From Dickeya aquatica (GTDB lineage Bacteria; Pseudomonadota; Gammaproteobacteria; Enterobacterales; Enterobacteriaceae): a stretch of DNA of 64,000 bases. The stretch is taken from NCBI RefSeq assembly GCF_900095885.1, contig NZ_LT615367.1:3348001-3412000 (forward strand), read 5' to 3'. Under the pieces are notes generated by a model that did not search any database, was not told the origin of the DNA, and saw only the letters and a program-made list of their open reading frames with translations. A program made the translations under genes and the position numbers. Every line of letters begins with the position of its first letter. Positions within the stretch are counted from its first letter, which is position 1. Shown here piece after piece: positions 47,542 through 59,799 of this stretch.

Positions 47542-48084
47542 CTACATCGCCTTCGATACCGCACATCCCTTAAAGATAAGGAGCTTACCGAGTAACTCCT
47601 GTCGTATTTTATTGTCCTGACCTATGGTGGAAATATGAATACGCATCAAAGCTCTGTCTGGTCTGGCGGGAGAAATATCGATATCAATAATCTTTGCTTT
47701 TATTCGCAATACATCACCGGGCCGGGTCGGTCGGGGCCAGGTAATATTTTCCACGCCTTTGCCGATAATGCCATGCGCCAGCGGTAAACACTTTACCAGC
47801 AGATTCATGGTAATACTGACCGTATGCCAGCCGCTTGCCGCCAGCCCCCTGAAGATAGAGTCTTTTGCCAGTCTATCATCCATGTGAAAAGGTTGCGGGT
47901 CATACCGGGTTGAAAACTCTGTGATTTCCTCGGCGCTGACGTAATACTCCGAACTATAAAAAACCTGGCCGACCTTAAGGTCATCCATATACAGTTTCGG
48001 TAATGTCGTCTCCCCGATATCATTCTCTATTAGGTATGCGTCTGCCGTATTGACATAATCGCTTGAATAGTTTTCATCTTGCAT
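47542..48084 (-). CDS. MaoC-like hot-dog-fold dehydratase
   Basis: 180 residues from ATG 48084, preceded by AGGGAGG nine bases upstream; an in-frame ATG 14 codons earlier has no such site. The core has KVGQVFYSSEYYVSAEEITE and the hydratase motif STRYDPQPFHMDD (catalytic Asp/His), followed by GLAASGWHTVSITMNLL and WPRPTRPGDVLRI. Typical members hydrate enoyl thioesters or act on beta-hydroxyacyl groups. In this cluster it may act on the BacAB-derived cyclohexenol ring system or on a carrier-bound chain; this is inference. Confidence 0.87.
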   Translation of the reverse strand: MQDENYSSDYVNTADAYLIENDIGETTLPKLYMDDLKVGQVFYSSEYYVSAEEITEFSTRYDPQPFHMDDRLAKDSIFRGLAASGWHTVSITMNLLVKCLPLAHGIIGKGVENITWPRPTRPGDVLRIKAKIIDIDISPARPDRALMRIHISTIGQDNKIRQELLGKLLIFKGCAVSKAM

Positions 48085-48262
48085 ATTCACGAGCCTCCCT
48101 TCCTGACATGAACATATCCGCCTCATGCTAACAGTGACTTATTCCCATACACTGTGCGCCCTATAAGCAGCCATCGGTAAAAATAAGAGATATCTATCCA
48201 TCGCCGCCAGATTTAAACATCTTTTCCTTCATAAAATCCGAGCAACTCCAGGTGTTAATTTT

Positions 48263-48964
48263 CTATGAAAAAGCCATCCATGCGGATTCATTTTGGCCTT
48301 TTCTCATACGAAAGTTTGTAAACAATTCCTGATTATCGAAAGACAAATAAATGTTATAACGAAATACCTCTTCAAACGTTAAACCCGGTTGATACCGATA
48401 ACTATGCCCAGGATAAATACGAACCTTTCCAGGTAAAATAACCTTCAGGCGTTCAAGACTCGAAAATAAGTGTGCCGCATCATCATGACTGGCACACAGC
48501 CCACAGCCTTCAATAAATAACGTATCGCCAGTAAAAAGATGCTCGCCCACCCAATAACACACACTCCCCGGCGTATGGCCCGGCGTGATTATCGGGCGAA
48601 CCCGCATCCCCGCGACATGCCAGGCCTGTTCATCAAACAAACGCGCCGCCGGCGTGGTGAAACCGGAACACGCCGCCTCCGTGCGCGACAGCCATACCGG
48701 GCAGCCATGCTTGTCAGCCAGGTATCCCGCGAGATCAATATGGTCAGGGTGAGCATGGGTTATCAATATTCCGGCCAGTTGCGCCCTGGCATGACCAAGC
48801 GCGCTTTCCAGCCGGTCAACGTCCCATGCCGGATCAACCAACAATGCCTGCCCGGTGCTGCGATTAAGCACCATATAGTTATTATTAATAAAGCGGCCGC
48901 GACGCACCTTTATCGTCGTTACCGCAATATCGGCTGATGACACCCTTTTATTTTCCAGCCACAT
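48263..48964 (-). CDS. Metallo-beta-lactamase-fold hydrolase
   Basis: 233-residue MBL-fold protein with the zinc motif ITHAHPDHIDLAGYLA (HxHxDH), further ligands in PIITPGHTPGSVCYWVGEH and LFTGDTLFIEGCG, and a final His in IYPGHSY. The layout resembles glyoxalase II-like and cluster-associated hydrolases such as thioester-releasing MBL proteins. It has no signal peptide, so it acts in the cytoplasm. It lies between the MaoC-like gene and the P450 on the same strand and is probably a tailoring or editing hydrolase of the pathway. Confidence 0.88.
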   Translation of the reverse strand: MWLENKRVSSADIAVTTIKVRRGRFINNNYMVLNRSTGQALLVDPAWDVDRLESALGHARAQLAGILITHAHPDHIDLAGYLADKHGCPVWLSRTEAACSGFTTPAARLFDEQAWHVAGMRVRPIITPGHTPGSVCYWVGEHLFTGDTLFIEGCGLCASHDDAAHLFSSLERLKVILPGKVRIYPGHSYRYQPGLTFEEVFRYNIYLSFDNQELFTNFRMRKGQNESAWMAFS

Positions 48965-49060
48965 CGCGCTGACTCCACACCCTCAATGGCACAGTTCATC
49001 CCTTATTGATTGCTCCAGCGGCACGGCAATATATTCACGGTAATATATTGCCCCGGAGAC

Positions 49061-50347
49061 TCAGTCTTTGTGGATGATGACGTTCAGGCTGTCAAAACCA
49101 TGCAAAAAGTTAGAGTAATTGCGCTCCGGCTCCTCCAGCACCTCGATTCTGGAAAAACGTTTAAGGATCTCTTCCCAGATAATCGTTAATTGCATTTCAG
49201 CCAGTCGGCTGCCAATGCAGGTATGGATACCGACGCCAAAGGAGAGATGACGACGGGCACGCTCGCGGTCAATGCTAAAGGTATCCGGTTCTTCAATGGC
49301 CAGCGCATCGCGGTTGCCGGAGGTATACCACATCACCACGCGATCGCCTTTCTTGATGGTTTTACCATGCAATTCAACATCATGAGTGGCAACACGGCTC
49401 ATAAAATTCACCGGCGGATGAAAGCGCAGCGTTTCCGATACCATCGGCATCACCAGTTGCGGATTGGCCCGGAGCTTGGCAAATTCGTCCGGGTATTTAT
49501 TGAGCAAATACAGGCTGCTTGAAATGGTGTTACGCGTGGTGTCGTTACCGCCAATAATCAGCAATACGATGGTGCCACGGTACTGCTCCAGGGTCATCTC
49601 GCGCGTATCCGGGTGATGCGCCAGTATTGAAAGAAGGTCATAGCCTGGCGGTGCATTGCGGCGTTTTTCCCAGAGTTCTTCAAACACCTGATAGCATTTA
49701 ATCGTCTCTTCGGCTTTTTGCTCCCAGCTTGTGACCGGGCCATGTCCCGGCTCGAACATCAGTACGTCAGACCAATAGGTCAGCTTGCGGCGCGCTTCAA
49801 ACGGAAAATCAAGCAACGTTGCCAGCACCGCTGCGGTCATCTCTTTGGATACCCGGTCTACCCAGTCAAAGGGCTCGCCTGTCGGTAAACTATCGAGAAT
49901 GATGCCCGCCCGCTCGCGCATAATCGGGGCCATTTTCGACAGGCTTGAGGGTGCAACCGCTGGGGTAACGGCCTTGCGGTGTTTGGTATGCTCAGGCGGG
50001 TCCATCGTAAGAAAACCGATATTCTTGCGCCGCTCATGGCCGAGTGCCTGCATGGCCGCTTCAAGTTTATCTTTCTCTTCAATAGTCTTCAGGTCGATAT
50101 TCTGGGTAGAAGTGAAATCACGGTAGTTATTACCAACGGCGCGAATATCGTCCCACAGGGTCACTGACCAGTACGGCCCAAACTCACTTTCGGGTGTGAA
50201 ATGAACCGGGTCTTCACGTCGCAGACGCTCGAATACCGGTAATTCTGTGGCATTCACGAAGCGATCGCGGCGTGCAGGGTTCAATTTCTCTAACGGGATA
50301 GCATTCACATCCTCAACCACATCCTGTAATTGTTTCGTCATTTTCAT
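49061..50347 (-). CDS. Cytochrome P450
   Basis: 428-residue soluble bacterial P450. The I-helix oxygen-activation motif is IIGGNDTTRNTISSS, the K-helix ExxR is SETLRF, and the heme loop is LSFGVGIHTCIGSRLAEMQL with the cysteine ligand. The C-terminal part resembles the CYP125/CYP111-like soluble group. No ferredoxin or reductase gene is adjacent. It is 135 bp downstream of the last NRPS gene, so it likely hydroxylates a carrier-bound residue or the released peptide. Confidence 0.93.
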   Translation of the reverse strand: MKMTKQLQDVVEDVNAIPLEKLNPARRDRFVNATELPVFERLRREDPVHFTPESEFGPYWSVTLWDDIRAVGNNYRDFTSTQNIDLKTIEEKDKLEAAMQALGHERRKNIGFLTMDPPEHTKHRKAVTPAVAPSSLSKMAPIMRERAGIILDSLPTGEPFDWVDRVSKEMTAAVLATLLDFPFEARRKLTYWSDVLMFEPGHGPVTSWEQKAEETIKCYQVFEELWEKRRNAPPGYDLLSILAHHPDTREMTLEQYRGTIVLLIIGGNDTTRNTISSSLYLLNKYPDEFAKLRANPQLVMPMVSETLRFHPPVNFMSRVATHDVELHGKTIKKGDRVVMWYTSGNRDALAIEEPDTFSIDRERARRHLSFGVGIHTCIGSRLAEMQLTIIWEEILKRFSRIEVLEEPERNYSNFLHGFDSLNVIIHKD

Positions 50348-50482
50348 CCACTCATTACGTTTTTAGAGTGTGCGACCACACTGTCGAGAATCAGCATCAA
50401 AAATCTGAGTCAATCGTGCGATAGCACCAGGTTGCAGAAGGGGTCAATCCTGTCCCCCTCTGCGGTACAGGGGCACGCCCCG

Positions 50483-53400
50483 CTATTCCTTCACCGCCGC
50501 CGACTCAAGCCACCCGCGCGCCAGCTCGGCCGCGTGGGGAGCCTTGAGCACCGTAAAGTGCTGCGCGGGCCCGGCGAGGGTTTCCAGTTTGTCTATCCAG
50601 TAGGCCCAGCCTGCCGCATCGTCATACCGACGCTGACTGTCCGCATCAGGCTGTTTCCAGGGGTCACGCACCTGAATCAGGTTCACCGGGCCGTGGTAAC
50701 GCGCGCTCGGGCGGTACTGCGTTTGTCTGGCGGCATAAAAGGTTTGCCACGGCCCTTGCAGTAACCGGGCAGACGAGCTGGCCGGGATTTTTCCGGCACG
50801 GCTCAGGTGCTGATGTACTGCCGATAACATCTGCTCAATGTCATGACGGGCATACAGCGACTCGTCTATTTCCAGCGCCATCTCCAGCGTGAATCCGATA
50901 CTCTCGACATACTCGCGCATACATGCAGCCAGGCCCGGCGTCACTGATGATGCGTTGCGGCCCAACGGGGCTTCGGCGTCGATAAGCGTCAACGATGCCA
51001 CCACACCGCCTTGGGCCGCCAGCCGACTCGCCATCTCGAACGCCACCTGCCCGCCAAAAGAGTGACCCAGCAGATGAATCGGCGTCTTCTCACCGATACC
51101 AGCCTGATGAAGCGCCATCAGGTTACGCAGCGCCGCCGCTTCTACCGAAGGGTCAGGTTCACCGGCTCCATCCCCTCCTTTTGGCATGAAGCCATAGACC
51201 GTCTGCTCCCGGGGCAACGCCTGTATGAACGGCAGAAAATCCGTCACGCTCGCCCCCGCGCCTGGCACACAACACAGCGGGATGCTGGTGCTATCGCCCT
51301 GCTGTAAGGTGATAAGTGGTCTGAAATCATCCGCTGCCATGCCCACCACCGGTGATTGCACCGCGCGTGCAGCCCCCTTCGCCGGGTTTGCCTTCTCAGG
51401 CGTAGTCAGTTGATGGATAGACGCGTTCGGATTGGCGACCACCGCCTCCAGCGTTGCGAGATAACCGGCCGCCATACGCTCGGCGGTTTCACGACGGAAC
51501 AGATCGACGGCATACTCCAGAATGCCTGCCATCCCCAGCGGTTCCCCCGTCTCGCTGTATTCTTCATACAGCGTGAAATAGAGATCCCACTTGGCATGCC
51601 CGCTGTGTACCGGATAAAGCCGCGCGTTCAACCCCGGCACGTTGAGGGCTTCCGAGGGGGCGTTTTGCAGGATCATCATGGTCTGGTACAACGGGTAGTG
51701 CGACAGCGGGCGCTCCGGCAATAATTCACTGACCAGTTTCAGGTAAGGAATATCCTGATGCCCATACGAACTGAGTGCCTGCGCGCGCACCCGTGCGAGC
51801 ACCTCATTCACGGTGGGGTCGCCGGAGGTATCAACGCGCATCACCCACTGCGTCAGGAAGCACCCCACCAGGTTATGCAGCGCTTCATCGCTGCGACCGG
51901 CTGAAATCGCGCCCAGCGGAATATCAGTGCCTGCGCCAAGCTGGGTGTAATAGATGCCGAGCGCCGCCTGCAACACCATCGAGAGCGTCATGTTGCGCTC
52001 ACGGGCCAGCTCGCTCAGGCGCTGGTGCAAATCGACATTGATCTGCAACGGCACCAGTTCGCCACGGTAGCTGGGTTTAGCCGGGCGTGGGTAGTCTTGC
52101 GGCAGCGCCAGCGTTTGCGGCACCCCGGCAAGGGTGGTTTTCCAGTACGCCAGTTGTTCGGCATACAGGCTGTTCGCATCGTCAGGGTCGCCGAGCAGCT
52201 CGCGGTGCCACACGGCGTAGTCGGCATACTGAGCAGGCAGCGGCGTAAACTGCGGTGCATGACCGGCAAGACGCGCGGTGTAAGCCAGCGTGATATCCCG
52301 CGTCAGCGGTGCCAGTGAAAAGGCGTCACAGGCAATATGGTGAAACAGCAGCACCAGAATATGTTTTTGCGGCCCCACCCGCAGTATTGACGGGCGGAAC
52401 GGCAAATCGACCGACAGGTCGAATAGCGAGGTAATCGCCGTCAACACCGCCAGGGGTACTTGCCCGGCGTCCACCTGCGTGTACGGAACATCGAAGTGAA
52501 CCTGAGCAAAGGGCTCGATGACCTGAACCGACTGGCCATCCACCACCGCAAACCGGGTGCGCAGCGGTTCATGCCGTTCCACCAGGTCGTACAACGCGGC
52601 CGTTAACGCAACCACATCCAGTTCGCCTTCAAGCGAGACGACAATCGGCGTATTGAGTGACGAACCGCCACGGACAGTATGCCCCACCCACATCAGTTGC
52701 TGGCTGTAAGAGATGGGCAGCGGATCCGGTCGCGGCTCCACGCGGGTCAACGGTTTGCGCACTTTCGCGTGTTCATCAAGCTGTTTCGCCAGTTTCGCCA
52801 CCGTCGGGTTTTCAAACAGTAACCGCACCGGCAGCTCAATCCCCAATCGGGCACGGATACGGGCGATTAATCCGGTCGCCAGAATGGAGTGCCCACCCAG
52901 CGCAAAGAAGTCATCGTCAATGCCGATGTGCGGCTGCTGGAGCAATTCGGCATACAGCTCGCACAGCACCGCCTCACCGGTATTGCGCGGCGCGCGATAG
53001 ACCGCCGAGTCGCTCAATTCCACCGCAGGCAGCGCCTTGCGGTTCACTTTTCCGCTTGCATGAAGCGGGAATTGTGCCAGCGCAACGATACGTGTCGGCA
53101 CCATATAGTCAGGCAGGCGCGTACTGAGGTAATCCCGCAATTCTGCCTCAGAGAACGCGGCCTCAGGGGCCTGCAAACCTGCACCAACCACGTAGGCCAC
53201 CAGATGCTTGCCGCTACCGTTATCCACCGCTATCACCAGGGCATTCTCAACCAACGGATGTTCCGTCAGACGCGTTTCTATCTCCCCCAGTTCAATACGA
53301 AAACCGCGCAGCTTGACCTGTTGATCGTTACGGCCGATAAACAGCACATTGCCGTCGTCCTGATAACGCACCAGGTCGCCGGTACGATACAGCCGCGCGT

Positions 53401-56209
53401 GCGGGTCAGCGACAAACGGGTCGGCGATGAAACGCTCGGCAGTTAAATCGTCGCGGTTCATATAGCCCAGCGCCACGCCATCGCCACCGATATACAGCTC
53501 GCCGACCGCACCGACTGGCACCGGGTGCTGGTGTTTATCCAGCACATAGAGCCGGGTGTTGCCGATAGGCCGTCCGATAGGGATGCTGGATGTGTTATCC
53601 ACCACATCGTGGATCGGATAAATGGTGGCAAACGTGGTGGTTTCCGTCGGGCCGTAACAGTTCACCAGTTTCGCCATTGGTGCTGCACGCAACACATGGG
53701 CAATGATATTGGGATCGATAACATCCCCACCGAAAAACACCGCCCTGAAGCGAGGAAATACCGGAATCAACTCGTTGCAAAGCTGGCTGAACAGACCGAT
53801 GGTCAGCCACACCAGATTGACCTCATGACGTTCCAGAGTCCGAATCAGCGCAGCCGGATCCAGCAAGGTATCCTGATCAATCACCACGCAGGTACCGCCA
53901 TTGAGTAACGGTCCCCATATTTCCAGCGTGCTGGCGTCAAAGGCCGGACTGGCGTCCAGAGTCATACGCGTACCTGGCCCAAAGTCGCTAATGCTGCTAT
54001 TGATGACCAGCCGATTGATGGCATAGTGCGGTATGACGACACCTTTCGGTACACCGGTGGAGCCGGAGGTGTAAATGACATAGGCCGGAGCACTGGCAGA
54101 CATTGGTACGTCAACCGCATCCGCACCCGCGTTTACCCCCTCCGTGCTATGCACATCGATTACCGGCAGGTTGATATCTGCTGCCAGTGCCTGATGCGCA
54201 TCGCTTATCAGCACGCGGGCAGCGCAATCATCAATAACCCAGCGCACGCGCTCTTGCGGTGCTTGCGGATCCAGCGGCACGTAAGCCGCCCCTACCTTGA
54301 GTATGGCAAGCGTCGCCGCCAGCAAGGTCATGCCACGCGGCAGCAACAACGCAACAAAATCCCCCGGCTGTACGCCATGAGCAACCAGCACCTGTGCCAG
54401 ATGGTTAGCACGCTGGTTCAGGCGGCTATAACTTACCTGCTCTTCCCCCTCAATAACTGCTACCGCGTGCGGGGTTCGTGCCACCTGCTGCTCAAACAGA
54501 CGGTGAACGGGTATATCCGCCGGATAGGGAGCCGTCGTCGCGTTCCAGTCAACCAGCAGTTGGGCACGTTCGCCGGGCGGGAGGATCTCCAGCGCCTGCA
54601 TCGGCGTTGCCGGGGCGTTATCCAGCGCATCAGCCAGGCTTTTCATGGTCTGCTGGAGATAACCGGCAATCCGCTGTGCCGACAGCGGTGCCGCCGCCAG
54701 CACATGCAGGCGCAGCGTTTCGCCAAAATCATCCACCGAGACGGTCAGCGGGTAGTCGGTATGCTCCTCGAAGCCGTGCCATTCCACCTCATCACGCTCG
54801 CCGGTGGTATCCACACTTTCGTCTTCAGACTGCTGGTTATGGCGGTAGTTGAATAACACATTGAACAACGGGGTTGGCGGCGCAATCCCGCTACAGCGTT
54901 GAGCCAGACTGAGCGAAGCGTGTTCATGACCCAGTAATGCCGCCAGACGTTTGTGCGTTTGACGGACACTCTCTTGCACACCCACATTGCCTAAATCAAG
55001 GCGCAGAGGCAGCGTGTTAATGAACGGCCCCATGATCTGGTCGGCCCCCTCCCCGGCCTGCAAACGGCCGAGCAGGATGGTGCCGAACACCACGGTATCG
55101 CTGTCGCTGGCACGCGCCATCACCTGCCCCCACACCAGATGACAAAGGCTGCCCATGCTGACGCCAAGACGGCGCGCCTGCGCACGCAAGCGGGCGACAA
55201 CGCCTGGCTCGATATTCTGGCGTAGCTCCGTCACCCCAGTGTTATCTGCCGTACCGGCCGACATGCCAAATGCCAGCGTCGGTGCATCAATATCCCCCAG
55301 CATCTGCCGGAAGAACTGCTCGTGCTCCGCCTGCGTCGTCCCGTTGCGCACACTGGCAATCAACCGGCGGAAGGGTTGCGGTGCTGGCAGTGACTGACCC
55401 TGCCCCATCAGAAAGGCGCGAATATCACGGATCATTATCTGCAACGAGGCGATATCGTCTATCAGGTGATGCAGCAGCATCAGCATCTCAAAACGCCCGC
55501 TGACAGGGTCTTGTGCGGTGTACAAACTCAGCAGCGGTGCCTGCGTCAGGTCAATGCGGTAGTGCGCGGGGTGATAGCGCTCTACCAGTTGCGCCATCAC
55601 CGGGCCGTTGGCCGGATCCAGTGTTATTTCCGTCACCTGCACCGGCGCATGACGCAGCACCACCTGCGCGGCACGCGACAACCCGCGGGAGAAAAAGGCG
55701 GTGCGCAGAATATCGTGCCGGTCAACGGTGTGCTGTACCGCCTCAACATAGCGTGTCATCACCTCACGGTTCGCCAGCGAAATGCGGGCAAACTGGAGAT
55801 ATGGGTCCCCTTTTTCGCTCAGTTGATGCAAAAACAGGATCCCTTCCTGCAAGGGTGTCAGGGCGTAGATATCCTGCACATTGGCAACACCACCCGGCAC
55901 GCTTTCGACAATATGCGCAATCTCGGCCGGTGTGAGATCAATCAATGGCAGCATCTCTGGCGTCAGGTGGGTGGTCTGCGGCGTTATCCGATTTACCGGT
56001 TCGCCAGCCCGGCCCTCCCCGCCTGTTGGGGAGAGCCTCCGCCCCTGACGCAGGGCGTCAACGAGCGCTGATTTATGCGCTCGCAACGCCGCCTTGATAT
56101 CCGGGGTCAGTGACCCCTTCGCGGCCTTGATGACCAAGGATTCACCCTCAAGTGACAAAGCGATGTTGCCCTCATCCAGTGTCTGCAACAGGTCATCAAA
56201 ATCAGTCAT
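50483..56209 (-). CDS. NRPS subunit: docking-C-A-T-C-TE (terminal)
   Basis: 1908-residue peptide synthetase. Residues 1-58 form a TubC-type docking domain ([20 protein letters not shown]). Then come a C domain with HHLIDDIAS near 246; an A domain with [14 protein letters not shown] near 716; a T domain with [10 protein letters not shown] (Ser about 1108); a second C domain with [10 protein letters not shown] near 1290; and a type I thioesterase with [14 protein letters not shown] (Ser about 1716). No A or T follows the second C. Aligning to GrsA by eye I read the A specificity code as about D-A-L-W-F-G-C-T-F and cannot assign a substrate. The start overlaps the true end of the preceding subunit (ATGA). 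TE position marks it as the last subunit. Confidence 0.95.
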   Translation of the reverse strand: MTDFDDLLQTLDEGNIALSLEGESLVIKAAKGSLTPDIKAALRAHKSALVDALRQGRRLSPTGGEGRAGEPVNRITPQTTHLTPEMLPLIDLTPAEIAHIVESVPGGVANVQDIYALTPLQEGILFLHQLSEKGDPYLQFARISLANREVMTRYVEAVQHTVDRHDILRTAFFSRGLSRAAQVVLRHAPVQVTEITLDPANGPVMAQLVERYHPAHYRIDLTQAPLLSLYTAQDPVSGRFEMLMLLHHLIDDIASLQIMIRDIRAFLMGQGQSLPAPQPFRRLIASVRNGTTQAEHEQFFRQMLGDIDAPTLAFGMSAGTADNTGVTELRQNIEPGVVARLRAQARRLGVSMGSLCHLVWGQVMARASDSDTVVFGTILLGRLQAGEGADQIMGPFINTLPLRLDLGNVGVQESVRQTHKRLAALLGHEHASLSLAQRCSGIAPPTPLFNVLFNYRHNQQSEDESVDTTGERDEVEWHGFEEHTDYPLTVSVDDFGETLRLHVLAAAPLSAQRIAGYLQQTMKSLADALDNAPATPMQALEILPPGERAQLLVDWNATTAPYPADIPVHRLFEQQVARTPHAVAVIEGEEQVSYSRLNQRANHLAQVLVAHGVQPGDFVALLLPRGMTLLAATLAILKVGAAYVPLDPQAPQERVRWVIDDCAARVLISDAHQALAADINLPVIDVHSTEGVNAGADAVDVPMSASAPAYVIYTSGSTGVPKGVVIPHYAINRLVINSSISDFGPGTRMTLDASPAFDASTLEIWGPLLNGGTCVVIDQDTLLDPAALIRTLERHEVNLVWLTIGLFSQLCNELIPVFPRFRAVFFGGDVIDPNIIAHVLRAAPMAKLVNCYGPTETTTFATIYPIHDVVDNTSSIPIGRPIGNTRLYVLDKHQHPVPVGAVGELYIGGDGVALGYMNRDDLTAERFIADPFVADPHARLYRTGDLVRYQDDGNVLFIGRNDQQVKLRGFRIELGEIETRLTEHPLVENALVIAVDNGSGKHLVAYVVGAGLQAPEAAFSEAELRDYLSTRLPDYMVPTRIVALAQFPLHASGKVNRKALPAVELSDSAVYRAPRNTGEAVLCELYAELLQQPHIGIDDDFFALGGHSILATGLIARIRARLGIELPVRLLFENPTVAKLAKQLDEHAKVRKPLTRVEPRPDPLPISYSQQLMWVGHTVRGGSSLNTPIVVSLEGELDVVALTAALYDLVERHEPLRTRFAVVDGQSVQVIEPFAQVHFDVPYTQVDAGQVPLAVLTAITSLFDLSVDLPFRPSILRVGPQKHILVLLFHHIACDAFSLAPLTRDITLAYTARLAGHAPQFTPLPAQYADYAVWHRELLGDPDDANSLYAEQLAYWKTTLAGVPQTLALPQDYPRPAKPSYRGELVPLQINVDLHQRLSELARERNMTLSMVLQAALGIYYTQLGAGTDIPLGAISAGRSDEALHNLVGCFLTQWVMRVDTSGDPTVNEVLARVRAQALSSYGHQDIPYLKLVSELLPERPLSHYPLYQTMMILQNAPSEALNVPGLNARLYPVHSGHAKWDLYFTLYEEYSETGEPLGMAGILEYAVDLFRRETAERMAAGYLATLEAVVANPNASIHQLTTPEKANPAKGAARAVQSPVVGMAADDFRPLITLQQGDSTSIPLCCVPGAGASVTDFLPFIQALPREQTVYGFMPKGGDGAGEPDPSVEAAALRNLMALHQAGIGEKTPIHLLGHSFGGQVAFEMASRLAAQGGVVASLTLIDAEAPLGRNASSVTPGLAACMREYVESIGFTLEMALEIDESLYARHDIEQMLSAVHQHLSRAGKIPASSSARLLQGPWQTFYAARQTQYRPSARYHGPVNLIQVRDPWKQPDADSQRRYDDAAGWAYWIDKLETLAGPAQHFTVLKAPHAAELARGWLESAAVKE

Positions 56210-59200
56210 AATCTCATCTCGTCGAGTTCAATGGTACGAGCGGACAGTTCCGCCAATGTCGGGCTATCGAACAGTGCGCGGATCTCGGTGCTCAAATCGC
56301 GCTGGCGCAGGTGTTCCATCAGTTGCACCGCCAGCAGCGAATGCCCCCCAGTTCGAAGAAGTTGTCGTGACGCCCGATACGCTCAACGCCCAGCAGTTCC
56401 TGCCACAGCTCCGCCATGGCGATTTCGACATCACCCTGCGGCGCTTCATAGGCACGACGAGAGAACGACGAGTCATCCGGCTGCGGCAGCGCTTTGCGAT
56501 CGAGCTTGCCATTGGCGGTCAGCGGCAGCGCATCGAGTTTGACGAAGGCCGCAGGCACCATGTATTCCGGCAACTGCGCCGCCAGGCTACTGCGCCACAG
56601 CCCGATAAGATCAGAGAGTGTCTGGCCCTGCGCTTGCCCCTCGGCACTGAGCACCACATAGGCCACCAGACGCAAATCCCCCTGGGCATCTTCACGCGCG
56701 ACCACCACCGCATCACCAATCGACGGCTGTTTGAGTAATTCCGCATCGATTTCACCCAGCTCGATACGGAACCCGCGAATTTTGACCTGATTATCGTTAC
56801 GCCCGAGGTACTCGATATCGCCATTCGGCAAATAGCGCGCCACATCACCGGTGCGGTACATGCGGGCGCTGGCATCGGCAGCAAACGGGTCGTGGACAAA
56901 GCGTTCCGCCGTCAGCTCGGGGCGGTTGAGATACCCGCGCGCCACGCCGACGCCACCGATATACAGCTCACCCACCACACCACGCGGCACCGGACGCAGG
57001 TGCGAGTCGAGCAAGTAGATACGCAGGTTGGCGATAGGGCGGCCAATCGGTACGGTGGCGGTTTCCGGCAAATCTTTCGGGCAGGTCCAGGCCGTCACGT
57101 CGATGGCCGCTTCGGTCGGCCCATACAGGTTGTGTACCGCCGCATTCGGCAACAGCGCGTGGCTGCGTGCAACACTGGCGGAACTGAGCGCCTCGCCGCT
57201 GCACACAATGCGGCGCAGCGAACGGCAGGCCGCCACGCTGTCGTTGGCCAAAAACAGGTTCAGCATCGAGGGGACAAAATGCAGGGTGGTGATGTTGTTG
57301 GCCTGAATCACCTCAGCGAGCGCCTGGGTGTCTTTATGCGCGCCGGGAGGAGCCACTACCAGCGTTGCACCAACGGAAAGCGGCCAGAAGAACTCCCATA
57401 CCGACACGTCAAAGCTGAAGGTGGTTTTTTGCAATACGGCGTCGCTGCTGTCGAGCTGATAGGCGTCCTGCATCCACAGCAAGCGGTTAATCAGACCGCG
57501 GTGTTCGTTCTCCACCCCTTTGGGTTTGCCGGTCGAGCCGGAGGTGTAGATAACGTAGGCGAGATTGCGTGATGTCAGGCCCAGTTCAGCAGGTGACAGC
57601 GATTCTGTCGGTAGCGACGATCCAGCCAGTGACGCCACATCCAGATCCAGCGTAACGATACCGGCGGTGTCGAGCTCAGCGGTGACATCGCGTCCGCGTT
57701 TGTCAAGCAACAGCAGCTTCGGTGCCGAGTCCTGTAGAATGTAGGACAGACGCTCCTGCGGGTAATCCGGGTCGAGCGGGACATACGCGCCGCCAGCTTT
57801 GATGATGCCCATCAGACCCACGACCATCTCAATGCTGCGATCCAGACAGATAGCCACGCGATCGTCTGGTTTCACGCCCTGCTGGTGCAAATAGTGCGCC
57901 AGCTGGTTTGACAGGGCATCCAGCCCGGCATAGCTCAGTTCACGGTCGCCAAAACGCAGTGCGATGGCCGACGGCGTGCGTTTGACCTGCTCTTCGAACA
58001 TCTGGTGGGTATAGGCCACCGCCGGGTACAGCGTGTCGGTGTTATTCCATTCGGTTAACACGAGCTGGCGCTCGGCATCAGGCAGAATCGCAATTTGCTG
58101 CATCGGCGTATTCGGCGCGTTATCCAGTGCCGTTGCGATGTTTTCAAGCGCCTGTTGCGTGTAAGCGAACAGCCGTTCCGGGTCGAGCGAGTCCACCACC
58201 TGAATATTCAGGCCCAGCGCGCTGCCGTAATCATCCACCGACAGCGTGATAGGGTAGGTGGTGCGCTCTTCAAAGCCATCCCACTGGTCAGCTTCCGGCA
58301 CTACAAAATCGAGCGATGCACTTTCCGACTCACGGTTATGGCGATAGTTAAACAGCGTGTTGAACAGCGGTGTCGAGCCGCTGATGCCGCTGCAACGCAG
58401 CGCCAGCGCCAACGAGGCATGTTCATGGCTGAGCAGCTCTGCCAGACGTTTGTGAGTATTGCGTACACTCTCCTCAACGGTGGCACCAGACATATCCAGA
58501 CGCAGTGGCAATGTGTTGATAAACGGCCCCATGATTTGGTCGGCACCGTCACCGGCATGCATACGGCCAAACAGAATCGTCCCGAACACCACCGAGTCCT
58601 GGCCACTGATGCAGGCCAGTACCTGCCCCCAGGCCAGATGGCAGAGGCTGCCAAGACTGACGCCGAGACGGCGCGCATGGGCGCGCAGGGCATCGTTCAA
58701 GCGCTGAGGCAGTTTGCGCGTCACTTCGACTATCTCAAAGTCATCGAGCATATTGACCAGGCCATACGGTGCGGTCGGCTCATCGATATCGCCCAGCGTC
58801 GAGCGGAAATAGCGCTCATGCTCTTGCGGGCTCTTGCCAAGGCGCACCTGCGCAATCAGACGGCGGAACGGCTGCGCATCGGGTAGCAGATGACCCCGCC
58901 CGGCCAGGAAGGTGTGGATCTCGGCGGAAAGAATCAGCACCGAGGTAATATCGTCAATCAGGTGATGCAGCACACGGAACATCTCCCAGCGGCCGCTACT
59001 CTTGTCATAGGCAACAAACGCGTGCAGTAACGGCGGTTTAGCCAGATCGATGCGGTAATGCGACGGGTCAAAGCGATCGGCCAGCTGTTTGGCAACCGGG
59101 CCATCAGCCGGGTCCAGCTCCACCTCCAGCACATGCAGTGTCGCCTGACGCTGCACCACCTGGCACGGGGTAGATACCCCTTCCCAGTAAAAACCGGTGC

Positions 59201-59696
59201 GCATGATGTCATGGCGGTCAATCACCTTTTGCACCGCGGCAAGGTAGTCATCCACCTTTTCGCGGCTATCAAACGTCATCTGCCCGGTTTGCAGGTACGG
59301 GTCGCCGTTGTCGGCCAGCATATGGTGGAACAGGATCCCTTCCTGAAGCGGGGCCAGCGAGTAGATATCCTGAATATTGCTCACCCCGCCTGCAACGCGC
59401 TCGACGACGCTGTCGATATCTTGCTGGCTAAAGTCGATAAGCGGCAGTAAATCGGGGGTAATTACCGTGGTATGTGGCGTAATCTTGTTCGCTGGCACCA
59501 CCACTTCAAAGGCGTTGGACAGGCGTTTGCCATTACGCAGTGCGTTGACCATGGTGGCTTTGTGCTCACGTAACGCACTTTTTATCTCGCTGGTCAGCGA
59601 ACCTTTGGCTGAGGTAATCACCAAATCGTCGTTATCCAGCGATATGGAGATTTTGGCATCTTCCAGTGTGGTCAGTAGTTGTTCGAAATCGCTCAT
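56206..59696 (-). CDS. NRPS subunit: docking-C-A(Ser)-T, frameshifted in the T domain
   Basis: Middle subunit. As sequenced the frame ends at 56319 (1125 residues), reading [11 protein letters not shown] where [16 protein letters not shown] is expected. The missing T-domain half is in the next frame down to a stop at 56206 that overlaps the next start. Restoring one G in the 6-G run (56344-56349) repairs it. Domains: TubC docking ([20 protein letters not shown]), C with [10 protein letters not shown] with [13 protein letters not shown]. The A code read against GrsA is D-V-W-H-V-S-L-I-D, nearly the classical Ser code (DVWHLSLIDK). The carrier serine lies at the break, so without repair the module cannot be loaded. 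Confidence 0.92.
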
Positions 59697-59799
59697 TCTT
59701 TATCCTCCGTGATAATAACCTGTGTTCGATGTGGGTTGACGTTATGCCAGGTGGCAAAACGCGCAGGGCCGTCAGGCCAAGGTGGTAGAAATAGCGGCG

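Noticed and set aside
55980..56050. Palindromic GC-rich insertion (CTCCCC…GGGGAG) in the linker of the terminal NRPS subunit as a mobile repeat
   Set aside because: The stem is only six base pairs, the linker is just three residues longer than in the sister subunit, and the frame is intact.
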